Of a stretch of DNA of 64,000 bases, positions 54,245-64,000 are shown one piece after another. Source of the DNA: Delphinella strobiligena (Eukaryota > Ascomycota > Dothideomycetes > Dothideales > Dothioraceae); the NCBI GenBank assembly GCA_009982845.1, contig JAADKB010000004.1:1736001-1800000 (forward strand). The letters run 5' to 3'. The notes beneath the pieces are model-generated. The model worked only from the letters and a program-made list of their open reading frames with translations. It did not search any database and was not told the DNA's origin. Numbering within the stretch: the stretch's first letter is position 1; every line of letters starts with the position of its first letter. The position numbers and the translations under genes are program-made.

Positions 54245-54833
54245 TGCGCATATTGTGACGACTGTCAAGAAATTGGTGGACGACTTCCAAGGACTTGAAG
54301 GACGACCTCGTTTGACCCGACTTCTGCTGGTTGCATGAGCACAGGAGTGATTTGATCGAGCGGAAATGACATTGTATTATTACATCGTATTTTTGTTTAT
54401 AGCATAACGGACATTGTTCTGTGGTTAGTATGAAAAGCACGCATCTTTCCTTCGACGATCCGTTTGTGTTATCGAGAAGCTCGATATTGTGGGGACGAGA
54501 GGCGTGCGTTTATTCCGGATCAGTGTGATTTTAAATCAGTATCAATGAGAAAACATCTATAAGGTTACGAGTACGGAGATTATCGTGATGGTCGGTTGAG
54601 GTTCGGAATTATTGAGGGGTCTTATAGCGGGTTCCTGCAGGTAAGCCCTAACTTTAAACCACGTCAGCCAAATGCTCCTTTGTGCAACCTAATGCGCATG
54701 CCAACTGCCAAGGGCCACATCAACCCGTGTTCGGGTACGCAAGCAAGGAGACGGCTGTCAGCATCTCCTCTGCTTTGTTCGAAACTGCCAGGATGACGAG
54801 TAAGTGTTACAGGTGACATGCCAGTCGACCGCA
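54245..54833. other. Intergenic
   Basis: 3' side of the PhiA-like gene and promoter of the mannosyltransferase. No gene seen; ORF 54596-54796 lacks features. Confidence 0.6.
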
Positions 54834-56369
54834 ATGCGATTCATGTCATTCGGTATCCGATGGCTACGCTATCTCGCAGTAGCAGCAACATGCCTGGTTC
54901 TATTCTCACTATTTGCGCTTCCCACACGCGCTCCAGCTAGGTTGCATGAGCAAATCAACTCCCTCACGTCCGGCTACAGATTTGGATCCACAAAACACCC
55001 AGGCCCGGTCCCGTTCAGACCGGATTCGGTACACGATGTATGGCAATTCTGGAGCAAGGCCTTTGAGGATGCTCGACCCCAAGGCATTTCGAAGGTCCGT
55101 CTACGTTCCAACGCCGGAACGATTCCCGTGCCCGAGGGCGACGCGAGTGCTCGGAAACGAGACAGAGACCGCGTTCTAAATCCACCTGAAGAGATGGATG
55201 CGCTCGCGACAGCACACGCCAAATTCATTCAGGCAATCAAGGCTCAAGGGGAAGAAGAGAATGGGGAAAGTGTCTATAATGGCACCGGTATCGTGACGGT
55301 TGGTGGAGGAGAATACTTTGGCCCGGCTATCATAGGCATCCATATGCTACGGAGCACAGGAAGCAATTTACCTGTCGAAGTCTTTGTGGCTGATGAGAGT
55401 GAGTGGGAGGCTGAGTTGTGTGATGACTACCTGCCCAAGCTGGGCGCTAAATGTCTCGTCATAACCGACTTCCTTCACACTGGTAAAGGCATTAGACCAA
55501 TGATAAGATCAGCCTCGGACAAGACGCCTTTTCAAGTCACACATTACCAGTTGAAGTCTCTCGCTATGCTGTTCTGTTCTTTTGCTGAACTTCTCTACCT
55601 CGACAGCGACAGCATTCCTTTGGTGAATCCAGCCACCGACCTCTTCACGAGTGAGCCCTACATCAGTACCGGCCTTGTCATCTGGCCCGATTTCTGGATT
55701 TCTACCGAGTCGCCCCAATTCTACAACATCACCCGTCTTCCCTTTCCCGACAACTTTCCCAGAAGCTCCAGTGAAGCCGGTCAGCTTCTCATAAACAAGA
55801 GGACGCAATTGAAGACACTTTTGTTGGCCAACTACTACAATATCTATGGCCCTGATTACTATTACCCCCTACTCAGTCAGGGCGCACTGGGCCAGGGAGA
55901 CAAAGAGACCTTTCTAGCAGCCGCATACGTCTTGGACATGCCGTGGTATAGAGTCAAGACTCGCGTCCAGGCAGTAGGAAGACTAGTGTCCGGCATAGAC
56001 AAAGGCAGCGGAATGATCCAGCATCATCCCCTCGATGACTGGATACACGCACAAGCCCAGAACAACACCGAGGCCACAACCACCCGTGTACGACCTGCCT
56101 TTCTGCACGCCAACACACCAAAGATGAACGCCGGACATCTGGTGGACGAAGGAGATTTACTGGACACGGAGGATCAGCACAGACTCAGACTGTGGGGATC
56201 ACAGGCCAGTCAGGTCGACGAGTTTGGCCTCGATGTCGAAAAGGCTGTCTGGGAGCTGCTGGTCCAGACGGGTTGCGAGCTGCAATATACCGTCCGGGAG
56301 TGGGAGAAGCGCGACCGCCTGTGTGAGCGGCTCGAGGAACATTTCCAGGACTTGTTCAAACAAAACTAA
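54834..56369 (+). CDS. GT71 alpha-mannosyltransferase (MNN1/MNN2-like)
   Basis: Golgi type II membrane glycosyltransferase that adds mannose to N- or O-linked mannans. Single exon, 511 residues. The start is set at the ATG at 54834 (MRFMSFGIRW), which gives a short cytosolic tail and a signal anchor (LAVAATCLVLFSLFAL) at about 12-29. A stem region of about 80 residues follows. The catalytic domain has GIVTVGGGEYFGPAIIGIHM, LRSTGSNLPVEVFVADESEWE, the DxD motif in LLYLDSDSIPL near 255, and later LINKRTQLKTLLLANYYN, GQGDKETFLAA and the His-rich FLHANTPKMNAGHLVD. All are typical of GT71. The DxD should bind Mn2+ and GDP-mannose. Linkage cannot be told. An upstream in-frame GTG at 54804 is not used. 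Confidence 0.9.
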   Translation: MRFMSFGIRWLRYLAVAATCLVLFSLFALPTRAPARLHEQINSLTSGYRFGSTKHPGPVPFRPDSVHDVWQFWSKAFEDARPQGISKVRLRSNAGTIPVPEGDASARKRDRDRVLNPPEEMDALATAHAKFIQAIKAQGEEENGESVYNGTGIVTVGGGEYFGPAIIGIHMLRSTGSNLPVEVFVADESEWEAELCDDYLPKLGAKCLVITDFLHTGKGIRPMIRSASDKTPFQVTHYQLKSLAMLFCSFAELLYLDSDSIPLVNPATDLFTSEPYISTGLVIWPDFWISTESPQFYNITRLPFPDNFPRSSSEAGQLLINKRTQLKTLLLANYYNIYGPDYYYPLLSQGALGQGDKETFLAAAYVLDMPWYRVKTRVQAVGRLVSGIDKGSGMIQHHPLDDWIHAQAQNNTEATTTRVRPAFLHANTPKMNAGHLVDEGDLLDTEDQHRLRLWGSQASQVDEFGLDVEKAVWELLVQTGCELQYTVREWEKRDRLCERLEEHFQDLFKQN

Positions 56370-58543
56370 TTCTAGCAAGTAGTCGGGAAGCGGTGGGCTG
56401 CAGACGTCATGACCGAGATTTCCCGATGAGCGTGTTATCGCGTGTGTATACCCAGCCTACATGGCAATAGAACAATAGATACCCCATCATTAATTCATAG
56501 ACCCACGAAGAGACCTTCTTTCTATTTCTTGTTGTATTTCTTTCTTGTTCACCTACTCTATCTAGAGGTCCTACAACACATCTGCCTAATTGTAAAAGCT
56601 ACCTGATATACCAACCTCCCGATTTCGCCACCATCGTTCATCGTTCATCGTTCATCTTTCATCTTTCATCTCTCATCTTTCATCTTTCATCTCTCAACCA
56701 AGTCCGAACAAACCACCACCACAGCCGGCACAGCATAGCGGTACTCGAACAACAAAGAGAGTGCAGAACAGCTCAATAGCTGTCGTCGAAACGTCGAAGA
56801 ACAACATCGTGGGAAATAGCACCGACTCGGGTGCTTCTACAATATTCGAGAGAATAGCAGATCAGAGGTGCCATCGCGAAACATCTGCATGGAAGTGGTG
56901 TCTGGCCTTCGTGGAGTGGTCTGACTTTCGTGGCCACTGGCTGTTCTGGCATCCACCTTATATGCCCTCGATACCACCGTGGGGTAGCCAGATCTCCTAT
57001 TCGTCATTGTATGGATGGCGGCACCGGCATCATGGATTTGTTATGGAATAGGGTTGCGTTCCTGCTGTGCGAAGGCCACGAATCTGAATCTGGATCTGAA
57101 TCTGGCTTGGGGAGGGTATGCATCTACTCATACGGTTTTTCTAACACTATGTGGTTTGCTATGCGTTGGAATTGTATTGTATTGATTGCATTATATCATG
57201 GTAACATTGTATCATTGTAGCATTGTAAGTGATCGTTGCATGGCGTAGATGGATTCCGTTATCAATGGAAGATGGGCAGTTGGATACCTGAGGTGAACAG
57301 ATCTGGGTACCTTACCTTACCTTGGACATTAGACATTTGGACGGTTTTGCTTGTCAGTTGTCATATCACGTTCTGATATCCTGCCAACTCCGGATCCGGT
57401 GTTGCATGGCTATATGTTGGGGAAGGAGGGGGGTGCTATCTTCTTCAATAAGCTATCGAAGAAACGTTCTTATGTTGAGCACCTCCCTTAGACATTTCCC
57501 ATTCATACCTACTACCTCCTTTTCCCTTGCTTGCGATTCTTTTGTTAGGATTTACTGCATTTCGAGGGACTATTGAGAGGATTCGTCTGAGATCTGGGGA
57601 TGCTTTTGGGTTGTAATGCACATATCATTGTGGACGAGGCTGATGACATCGCTGCGTACCTCAGCTGTTGGAGGATTAAGGCTGGGGTGGTGCGTGAGAG
57701 TGATTGTTTTTAGAAAGGTGGTTGGTTCGTCTGGATGTAGACTTATGCTCAAGTACCATGGCTGGCAATGTTTGTCACTCAAGATAATCCCGATGCGAGC
57801 AGGCAAAGGATGCAAGGCACCACTACCGAGTTTAGGGTCATCTAGCCATGTGCAGGTACCCTCATCACGATCAGCAGTCAAGTCAAGAAGTGCAAGCTCC
57901 TAGCTCGCAGGGGCGGAAATGGAATGGGTGGCTATGTATGCTCACACACAGTTGCCTGGCTGCGGTTGAACACAGTCCACAAGTGAAGGCAGCACTGCTC
58001 CTTATTGGGATTCTGTTCGCGCGTCCTTCCGCCTGCGTGACATCGAATACGAAGATGAGGAAGGACGTGCGAAGAGAAAATCGTGACAGAAGCCGTGTTG
58101 TGAAAAGGCAAACGGGAGGCCTGATTAGGACAAAATCCATCTGCACAGATCCTTGCTCTCAACTGTGTCAGGCCCTTTACGCAGCAGCAGTGTACTTTGT
58201 CGAATGGAGAATGCCTGGAGATGACAAGGCAACCCGATTTAGGCTTGAACTCAGCTAGTCCCAGATATGCTTGAAGAGCTTCGGATATGAGATTGAGAGC
58301 ATTTTTCAGCGCCTAGGAAAGATTAGGAGAAAGCTCCTCAACGAGAAGATTCGTTCTGAAACTCGCCGAGGTAGAGCTAGTACTCCTGCTAATCAACGAG
58401 GGCGAGAAGAAGCGCCACAACAGCAACATAGTGTGTCTGTGTTGTGTCCACAGCAAGACTTGTCGACAGAAGGCTAGAACGCCAGAAAAGTTTGCTACAT
58501 GACCATACTTCCGGGAATGGTGCACCGAAGTCGCTGACGTGTC
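56370..58543. other. Intergenic, about 2.2 kb, with a tandem repeat
   Basis: Contains the 7-bp repeat at 56636-56698. Frames at 57848-58258 and 58271-58477 have helix-like stretches (RENRDRSRVVKRQ; YEIESIFQRLGKIRRKLLNE) and could be decayed 5' exons of the patatin gene, but no domain is recognised. The rest is AT-rich and non-coding. Confidence 0.5.
56636..56698 (+). repeat. Imperfect 7-bp tandem repeat, nine units (gttcatc/tttcatc)
   Basis: Nine consecutive heptamers: three gttcatc, then tttcatc and tctcatc variants, ending tctcaac. A pyrimidine-rich minisatellite about 270 bp after the mannosyltransferase stop. Confidence 0.93.
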
Positions 58544-60299
58544 GTGAAACTTCCACGTGGACTGGAGGACAACCAACTAGCTTGTCACAGGCCCAGGCTG
58601 AATGGCTATGTCTCACAGAAATGCTTTTCGTCCGCAAGCACCGTCGGTACCCTTCAAGCTCAGACAGCACACGAGCTCGTCACTTGGTTCATGCGGCAAA
58701 CTGAGCCTAGTTCCGTATCTAATGGTGGCTTTGACATGCGCGTGTGGATGCATGGTGTAACAATACAAAGCATACAGTCTACGGTAAGGGCTAAGAGCCT
58801 CTTGCTAAAGGTATCACTTCTCCCATTCTCTCACTCCCAGAATCCTGCGAGAGGATCTTTGCCAGAAATGACGGAACAGGTCCCACTAGTGGACATCACT
58901 ACAGCGTGGAAAGAACAATCAAGTTTGAGTCTCGGTGATTATCACAAAGCTTCTTGATCAGAATAACAGGTTGAAGCTGATATCTTTTCAACTAGATCCG
59001 GGCGGTCTCCGTGGATACAGTGCGTTGCTGGTTCTAAAAATGCTAATGGCCAGAATCAGCCAAATCGAGTCCGAAGACGACTCTTCGTGGAGACATGATG
59101 ACAGGCCCTGGAAAGACAAGAGTCCGACGATTTCTGTTTCAATATGTTCTCCCTCGCAGGCATCACATTCTATCAATCGTCTGATGGGCTCTCTAAGGCG
59201 CCATTCCACAAGCTCTGCGCGGGATAACAAACGATATGAGGAGGTCTACCTCCCTTGTCATTACTTCGATTACATTTCAGGAATTAGCTCCGGAGGGTTA
59301 GTATAGCCTTGTCACAAATACATTTCGATTCTGATGAATGTAACAGCATCATTGCAATTATGCTCGGACGCCTTCAAATGTCAGTTCAGGAGTGCATTAG
59401 GATCTATCAACCATTGTCCAAAGACTTGTTTGAGATACCTCGCCACACTCTGAGGGCGGGTCGTGTGCAGACACTGGTCCGAGCGGAACATCTGGATAAT
59501 GTCATCAAAAGTACTCTGCTGCACAACAGCGACCTGACACTGCAAGCAAGTCCGGAACTCTGCAAGACGTATATTGATACTAAACTGTCCATGGCTCGTT
59601 GTCTCAACTAACCGGATGATTAGCTCGGTGATCGCATATGATTCAATAGAAAAACGCTGCAGGGTCTTTCGAAGCTACGATAATGAGAGTGTGTCCCAGT
59701 CAGCTACACCTCCCCCGCGATTCAGACCTCTCAGTCCTGGGTTAGCAGACATCTGCAAGGTAAATCAAACGATACGTGCTATATCTGCTGCCCCTCCATA
59801 CTTTGAACCAGTGGCTATATTTGGAAACAAGTACATGAACGCCAGCACCATCCTGGCAAACCCTACTCGTGAGAGCATCAATGAAGTGTTGAATCGCACT
59901 GGGAACGAGCCGCAAGCATTGAAATTCTTGGTGAGCATAGGCTGCGGACAGCCCAACCAGGAGTCCTACAGCGGTTTCAAACAACTTTGGTCCAACAATG
60001 CACTCAAAGCAATGACTTTGGACAGTCAAAATGCCCACGAGCAAACCGACACTTTTTCACGCCTCCACGATACGCCCTACTTTCGATTCGAGGTCAAAGG
60101 TAAGACGTGGAAGCAGTCTCACAGCAAATCCGGTGATCAAAGCCTGTACGCTCAGCTGGAGCAGGAAGTCCATGATTACTTCGACACTAAAGAGGCGAAT
60201 CGACTTTTGGAGGAGTGCGCACAGGATCTCGTCGCCCGAAGACGTCTAAGGACAAAAGATTACAACAAATGGAGCAAGTTCACTAGTGACAAACTCTGA
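58544..60299 (+). CDS. Patatin-like protein lacking the catalytic Asp
   Basis: Member of the patatin phospholipase family, 5' end unresolved. Exons: up to 58783, 58841-58934, 58996-59296, 59347-59568 and 59624-60299; all junctions are in phase. The patatin domain starts LSL|DPGGLRGYSALLVLK. Canonical patatins have DGGGxRG, so the first Gly of the oxyanion hole is Pro. The nucleophile elbow GISSGG is intact across the third junction. LCKTSVIAYDS and ISAAPPYFEPV are typical. The second catalytic residue should be the Asp of a DGG/DGA motif; here the segment is KYMNASTILANP, with Asn at that place, one base change from Asp. So it is probably inactive as a lipase, or a binding protein. No ATG fits the first exon; the upstream stop in frame is at 58535. 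Close paralogue of the gene at 61807. Confidence 0.7.
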
Positions 60300-61806
60300 C
60301 TTTCCTTGCCATGCCCAGTTGAGCGAGTACTTCTGTTAGTCTTTCGTTTGCTTTCTTCCTTGTCACTGCACTGAATACTGAACGATAAATAGTATCAAGG
60401 TCTTTGATTGGGACAAAGCAGTCTGACATTTCTCGTTTGAAAGGTACAGCAGTCATGAAGGCCTAAAGCATCCAGGGCTGGAGCCGAAGTTCAATGAACC
60501 ATGTCTCGAGCTCTCAGGCCTATCCACATTTCGACGGGTAGCTAGCTTGAGCTTCACCATCAAGGAGTTCAGTCAGGGCTATGACAGCCACACCCCTAAA
60601 AGCATTTTGTATTCGTGTAAGCATTGACTTCCGGGAGTCCTTGTCAATGAAAGGTAGCGCGATTGCCGTGTCGTCTCTTAACGTGGCTTTGCATCCTTGG
60701 CGAAATCTCGGACTTAAGACAAGGCAGCAAGGTATAGATTCTCCGTGTCTAAGTGTGGGATTCATGACCTGCAGGCTTGCCGGACGGGCCCCTGGGTAAC
60801 CAGCAGGCGATCAATCTCGATCTGGTGTAATCACACATGCTGTTTCAGGCCGTCCCAGGGCTCTTATTTCCCACATACGGCGTGATGCAGACGCCGAGAA
60901 CGATACACTGTACAGAAGAAGGATGACGTGATATATTTGCTTCCAGAATGCGAGAAGTCTCTTTCTTACTTATTGATCTCTAACTTGGCCGGCTGTAACG
61001 GCACGGCACGCGTGGGGTTGCTACAGCTTCAGAGCATCAAGAGTATGCGACAGGAAATGAGAAATTGCTATGGTGAATCTTCGATCATAGCAAGCATGTG
61101 AAGTGGAAACGCCTTGTGGCGTATTACAAGCGAGATGGCGGCCAGTAAATCTCTGTACTGCAAGCCACATCAAGGGCTTTGAACAGCAGGACATATCTTC
61201 ACAGCCAATCATAGAAAACCAAAGGGCGCGTTCAAAAGATGCCCTGTTTGATACTGTATGTATATAGCCACGTGTGACCCTGTCTGGGTGGGTTGTTGAG
61301 TGTCTGACAGCAGGTCCCATGAATGCACACACATACATTCGAATTTTGATTGTTTCCCTTGGCAGTAAGCCAAACATCAATAGTAACCTCATAGCCGGTT
61401 CCTCTCATGACTTCGCCCGAGGTGTCCAGGACGCAAGGCGAATGATACAGCCGGCACCGGCCTTGCGTGAAGGAACATCGGTTACATTTCAGGACCCTTA
61501 TAGCAACCCACCTGGATTTTGGCATGTGCACAGGTAGCCACACCAACAATGGCTGGATCATACTACTGTCAAGGCTGAGCCAGTGGCCCAATCTGAGCAT
61601 CTACCAACAAGGAGTTCATTGGATCCGTCGAGTACTTAAACGATGTCGTGGAACCTTATTGTTGGCTGAGATGTGATCACAGTACACGCTACCTTTGTTC
61701 TCATTTCTCCTCTTACCTAATATACCCCGCTACGGGTGCTTTTGACAAGGATCAACCTAGTTCCTAGTTAGTCGACTTATACTTACCTTGCGGCCCGACT
61801 TCTGCG
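60300..61806. other. Intergenic, about 1.5 kb
   Basis: Between the two patatin-type genes. Frames at 60520-60765, 61021-61392 and 61232-61600 show no family features. Nothing else seen. Confidence 0.6.
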
Positions 61807-64000
61807 ATGGGAGGCAAATCAAAGAGAACCTTTCGTATTAATGGCTTGAATGCTGCCCTGTCGAAAGAGGAACTTGACAGGATCGTCAACGAGCTCAATG
61901 GGCATGAAGAAAGATACAAGGACTGCCTGCCACGCATAAGTCTTGCGTTCCTTCCTGATATCGACGGGCCTGATCTCAGAAAGTGTAGCACGGTGTCTGG
62001 CAGGTCAAAGCGTCATAAGAAAAACCTACTTGACCGAGTAGACGAATACTCGGAATGGCCTGCAGCCGAATCTACGCCGAAGCCGCTCTGTAAAGATAGG
62101 TTTGGAGGCATGACAGTCCTGCACTCACCGGAAAACGCGAATCTAGAGTTAGTACTTGAGCTGCTAGACAAGAATGTCTCTGCTAAGCGTTTCACAGCAT
62201 CTGCTTTGTGCATGGTCTCAATGGGCATGCCATTGACACTTTTGAAAAGCGCGTTGAAAGCAGTGGGCCACGAACTGCCAAAGCTAGAAAACAGCCATTT
62301 CATCTGTGGCCAATGGACCTTCTGGGGCGTGAGAAACTTAGAACGTCTCGGGTCTTATCATTCGATTATGAATCGGGATTTCATGATAACAACAATACCA
62401 GCGGGATTGAGCAGTGGTCATCAGACATACTCGATAATCTACACAGAATACGATCTGAGGTATGCTTATGCTGGCCATTAATCGAACCATCTCCTGACAT
62501 AGTATAGTGTAAAGATCGGCCGATAATCTTCGTTGGATACTCTTTGGGTGGCATCGTTGCTCGTCAGGTATTTATATCTCTCCGCGTAATTCTTAATGAC
62601 GCAAGCATTGATATCTCCAGGCAGCGGCAGACCTATGGAAAAACAGAGATCCTGCAAAGTTCCCAAATGTACCTCTTCGACATTGCGGCTTCATCTTTCT
62701 TGGTACGCCACACAGCGGATCGTTACAGGCAAACAATAGCAGAGCCACCGTACTCGCATTGTACGTCATGGGTTACCGCACCGCAATGCTTCAGCTCTTC
62801 AACTATTTCAACAAAAATTTGAGAGAAAACTAAGAAACGTGGCACCAATTTCAAAAGCACGTGGATGTCGGCGAGCGTCCGATTGTGTGCTTTTCAGAGG
62901 CCAAAAAATCAAAAGTTCTCGCCGGGGCCTTGAAACGTGTGGTAAGACCTTCGTGTATGCAGAAGTTTCATTTTGCCTTGGCTGACCTGTATTGCTTCAG
63001 GTCGTAGATAGAGAAGAAGCCGAGTGGATGAATGGCATCGTTGAGGAGATTCCCGGTTCTGATCATCACAGTATCTGCGCTTACTCCTCAGCGAATGACC
63101 CTGGTCTAGAAAAAATTCTGAGTCGCCTTGTATGGATGAAAGGGCAATTGGGTGTGCAAGACCAAAGCGGACAACCACCCACCCAGGATCACAGGAGTCA
63201 CGAGACATCGCATGGCAACGTTGGAGGCGATCCATTGTCCGTTACTGCTAATTTGGCAGGTGCGACGCCACAAAGTGTCAGCATCATTCCGTCTGACCGG
63301 GGCGAAGCGGCTCAGGATCCTTCCAATCCTGATAGCAGTCAACGTAGTGCTACTGTCTTACAGTCTGAGAAAGATGTGTGCACTAAAAAGAGAGTCCTCA
63401 CCCGAACGGACTCTGATCAGTGCCATATGGTATCAAGTGCTACAACATACCGGTCTCCTGAACATCCTCTCTCGTCGAATGAGAAAACGAAAGTCGAGTT
63501 GAATGCCGCGAACAGGAATCACAGCGAGTTGAATGTGCGGTGTTTACTGACAGTTTCCGTGCAGTCAGACATAGGAACCCCTTCCACATTAACGCCAGAA
63601 GAAAGCCACAGACAGTATGCCTGTACCTCGACCAAAATGCAGACAAGCCAGCGGCTTTCATGTAGCAGTTTCGCCTCGTCATCTGACAACGACGCTAGAC
63701 CATCAGGCTCTGCCAGAGCTGAAGAGTGCCCTCTGGACTCAAGGCTTCCCTCGCAAATGTCTTTTCTCGAAGATAGTTCAAGCGCTGCATCACATTCGAA
63801 CCAAGATGAGGCGTGGAGAAAGCAGTCAATACTGTGTCTTGGTAAGCTCTTGCCAACTTTCCTTCCTCAGCTTGGCCACATTGCTGATAAGAGTCTAGAT
63901 GGCGGAGGTTTAAGAGGATATAGTTCCCTTCTGATCTTGAAGGAACTTATGTCTAGAATCAGAGATATTGAGAGGCAGTCCGATGAGTGGAGGGCTGACG
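61807..64000 (+). CDS. Leader + alpha/beta hydrolase + patatin protein (cut by right edge)
   Basis: Multi-domain lipase-like protein related to fungal NLR genes. Exons 61807-62147, 62198-62459, 62508-62567, 62621-62941, 63001-63841 and 63899 to beyond 64000. Leader (1-113) starts GGKSKRTFRINGL. A 50-bp intron splits an Asp codon (GA|C) and leads to the hydrolase: ICFVHGLNGHAIDTF, RVLSFDYESG, then IIFVGYSLGGIVARQ with the nucleophile Ser, and GFIFLGTPHSGS. A Ser/Thr-rich linker of about 200 residues follows, then SILCL|DGGGLRGYSSLLILK, the intact oxyanion motif of a patatin. The window ends there. One problem: a TAA at 62831-62833 is in frame after NKNLREN, and coding sequence continues in the same frame behind it (ETWHQFQKHVDVGERPIVCF). 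No consensus intron removes it, so the copy may be a pseudogene, unless the base is wrong. Confidence 0.7.

Noticed and set aside
1..64000. CRISPR arrays, insertion sequences, complete transposons or rRNA genes
   Set aside because: None seen; the window is ordinary fungal nuclear DNA and no terminal inverted repeats, reverse transcriptase or transposase were found.

Overview
The window is nuclear DNA from a filamentous ascomycete (Pezizomycotina). The evidence is the many short (about 42-120 bp, mostly 50-65 bp) GT-AG introns that repair reading frames, three fungal Zn2Cys6 regulators, a fungal NACHT (NLR-like) gene, an NRPS-like synthetase, a GH3 beta-glucosidase with a signal peptide, and fungal-type secreted proteins. 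A dothideomycete is plausible but I cannot prove the class. All exon structures below come from splice signals and reading-frame continuity, not from transcripts.

Left part (1-10 kb): a cytochrome b5 (cut by the left edge) diverges from a P450 whose heme domain looks CYP102/CYP505-like and carries a non-membrane N-terminal extension. Next come a Zn2Cys6 regulator, a glutathione S-transferase and a second Zn2Cys6 (DUF3425-type) regulator, all on the minus strand. Together they look like a small oxidation/detoxification neighbourhood. 10-15 kb: a protein with a degenerate RING-like tail, a 7-bp minisatellite, and a vacuolar-type Ca2+/H+ exchanger. 16.8-19.3 kb: secreted GH3 beta-glucosidase.

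20.2-23.8 kb: an NLR-like gene (leader domain, alpha/beta hydrolase, NACHT) with a damaged ankyrin tail. 24.5-30 kb holds compact single-copy genes: a SnoaL-like protein, the ESCRT-III subunit Did2/Vps46, the NC2 beta histone-fold repressor, and an IRC24-like short-chain dehydrogenase. 30.4-39 kb: an unknown coiled-coil protein, a poorly resolved minus-strand membrane protein, a gene-poor stretch, and a secreted Ser/Thr-rich PAN-like protein.

39.4-52.6 kb looks like a small biosynthetic gene cluster: a Zn2Cys6 regulator, a ketopantoate-reductase-like enzyme, an NRPS-like A-T-TE synthetase whose thioesterase has Cys in the nucleophile position, and an UNC93-like MFS transporter. After it come a PhiA-like secreted cell-wall protein and a GT71 mannosyltransferase.

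58.5-64 kb: two patatin-type genes. The first has lost the catalytic Asp. The second, cut by the right edge, has the same leader plus alpha/beta-hydrolase module as the NLR at 20-24 kb, with an intron at the same codon and phase, but ends in a patatin domain instead of NACHT. This shared-module, swapped-effector family, with several copies in different states of decay, is the most interesting feature of the window.
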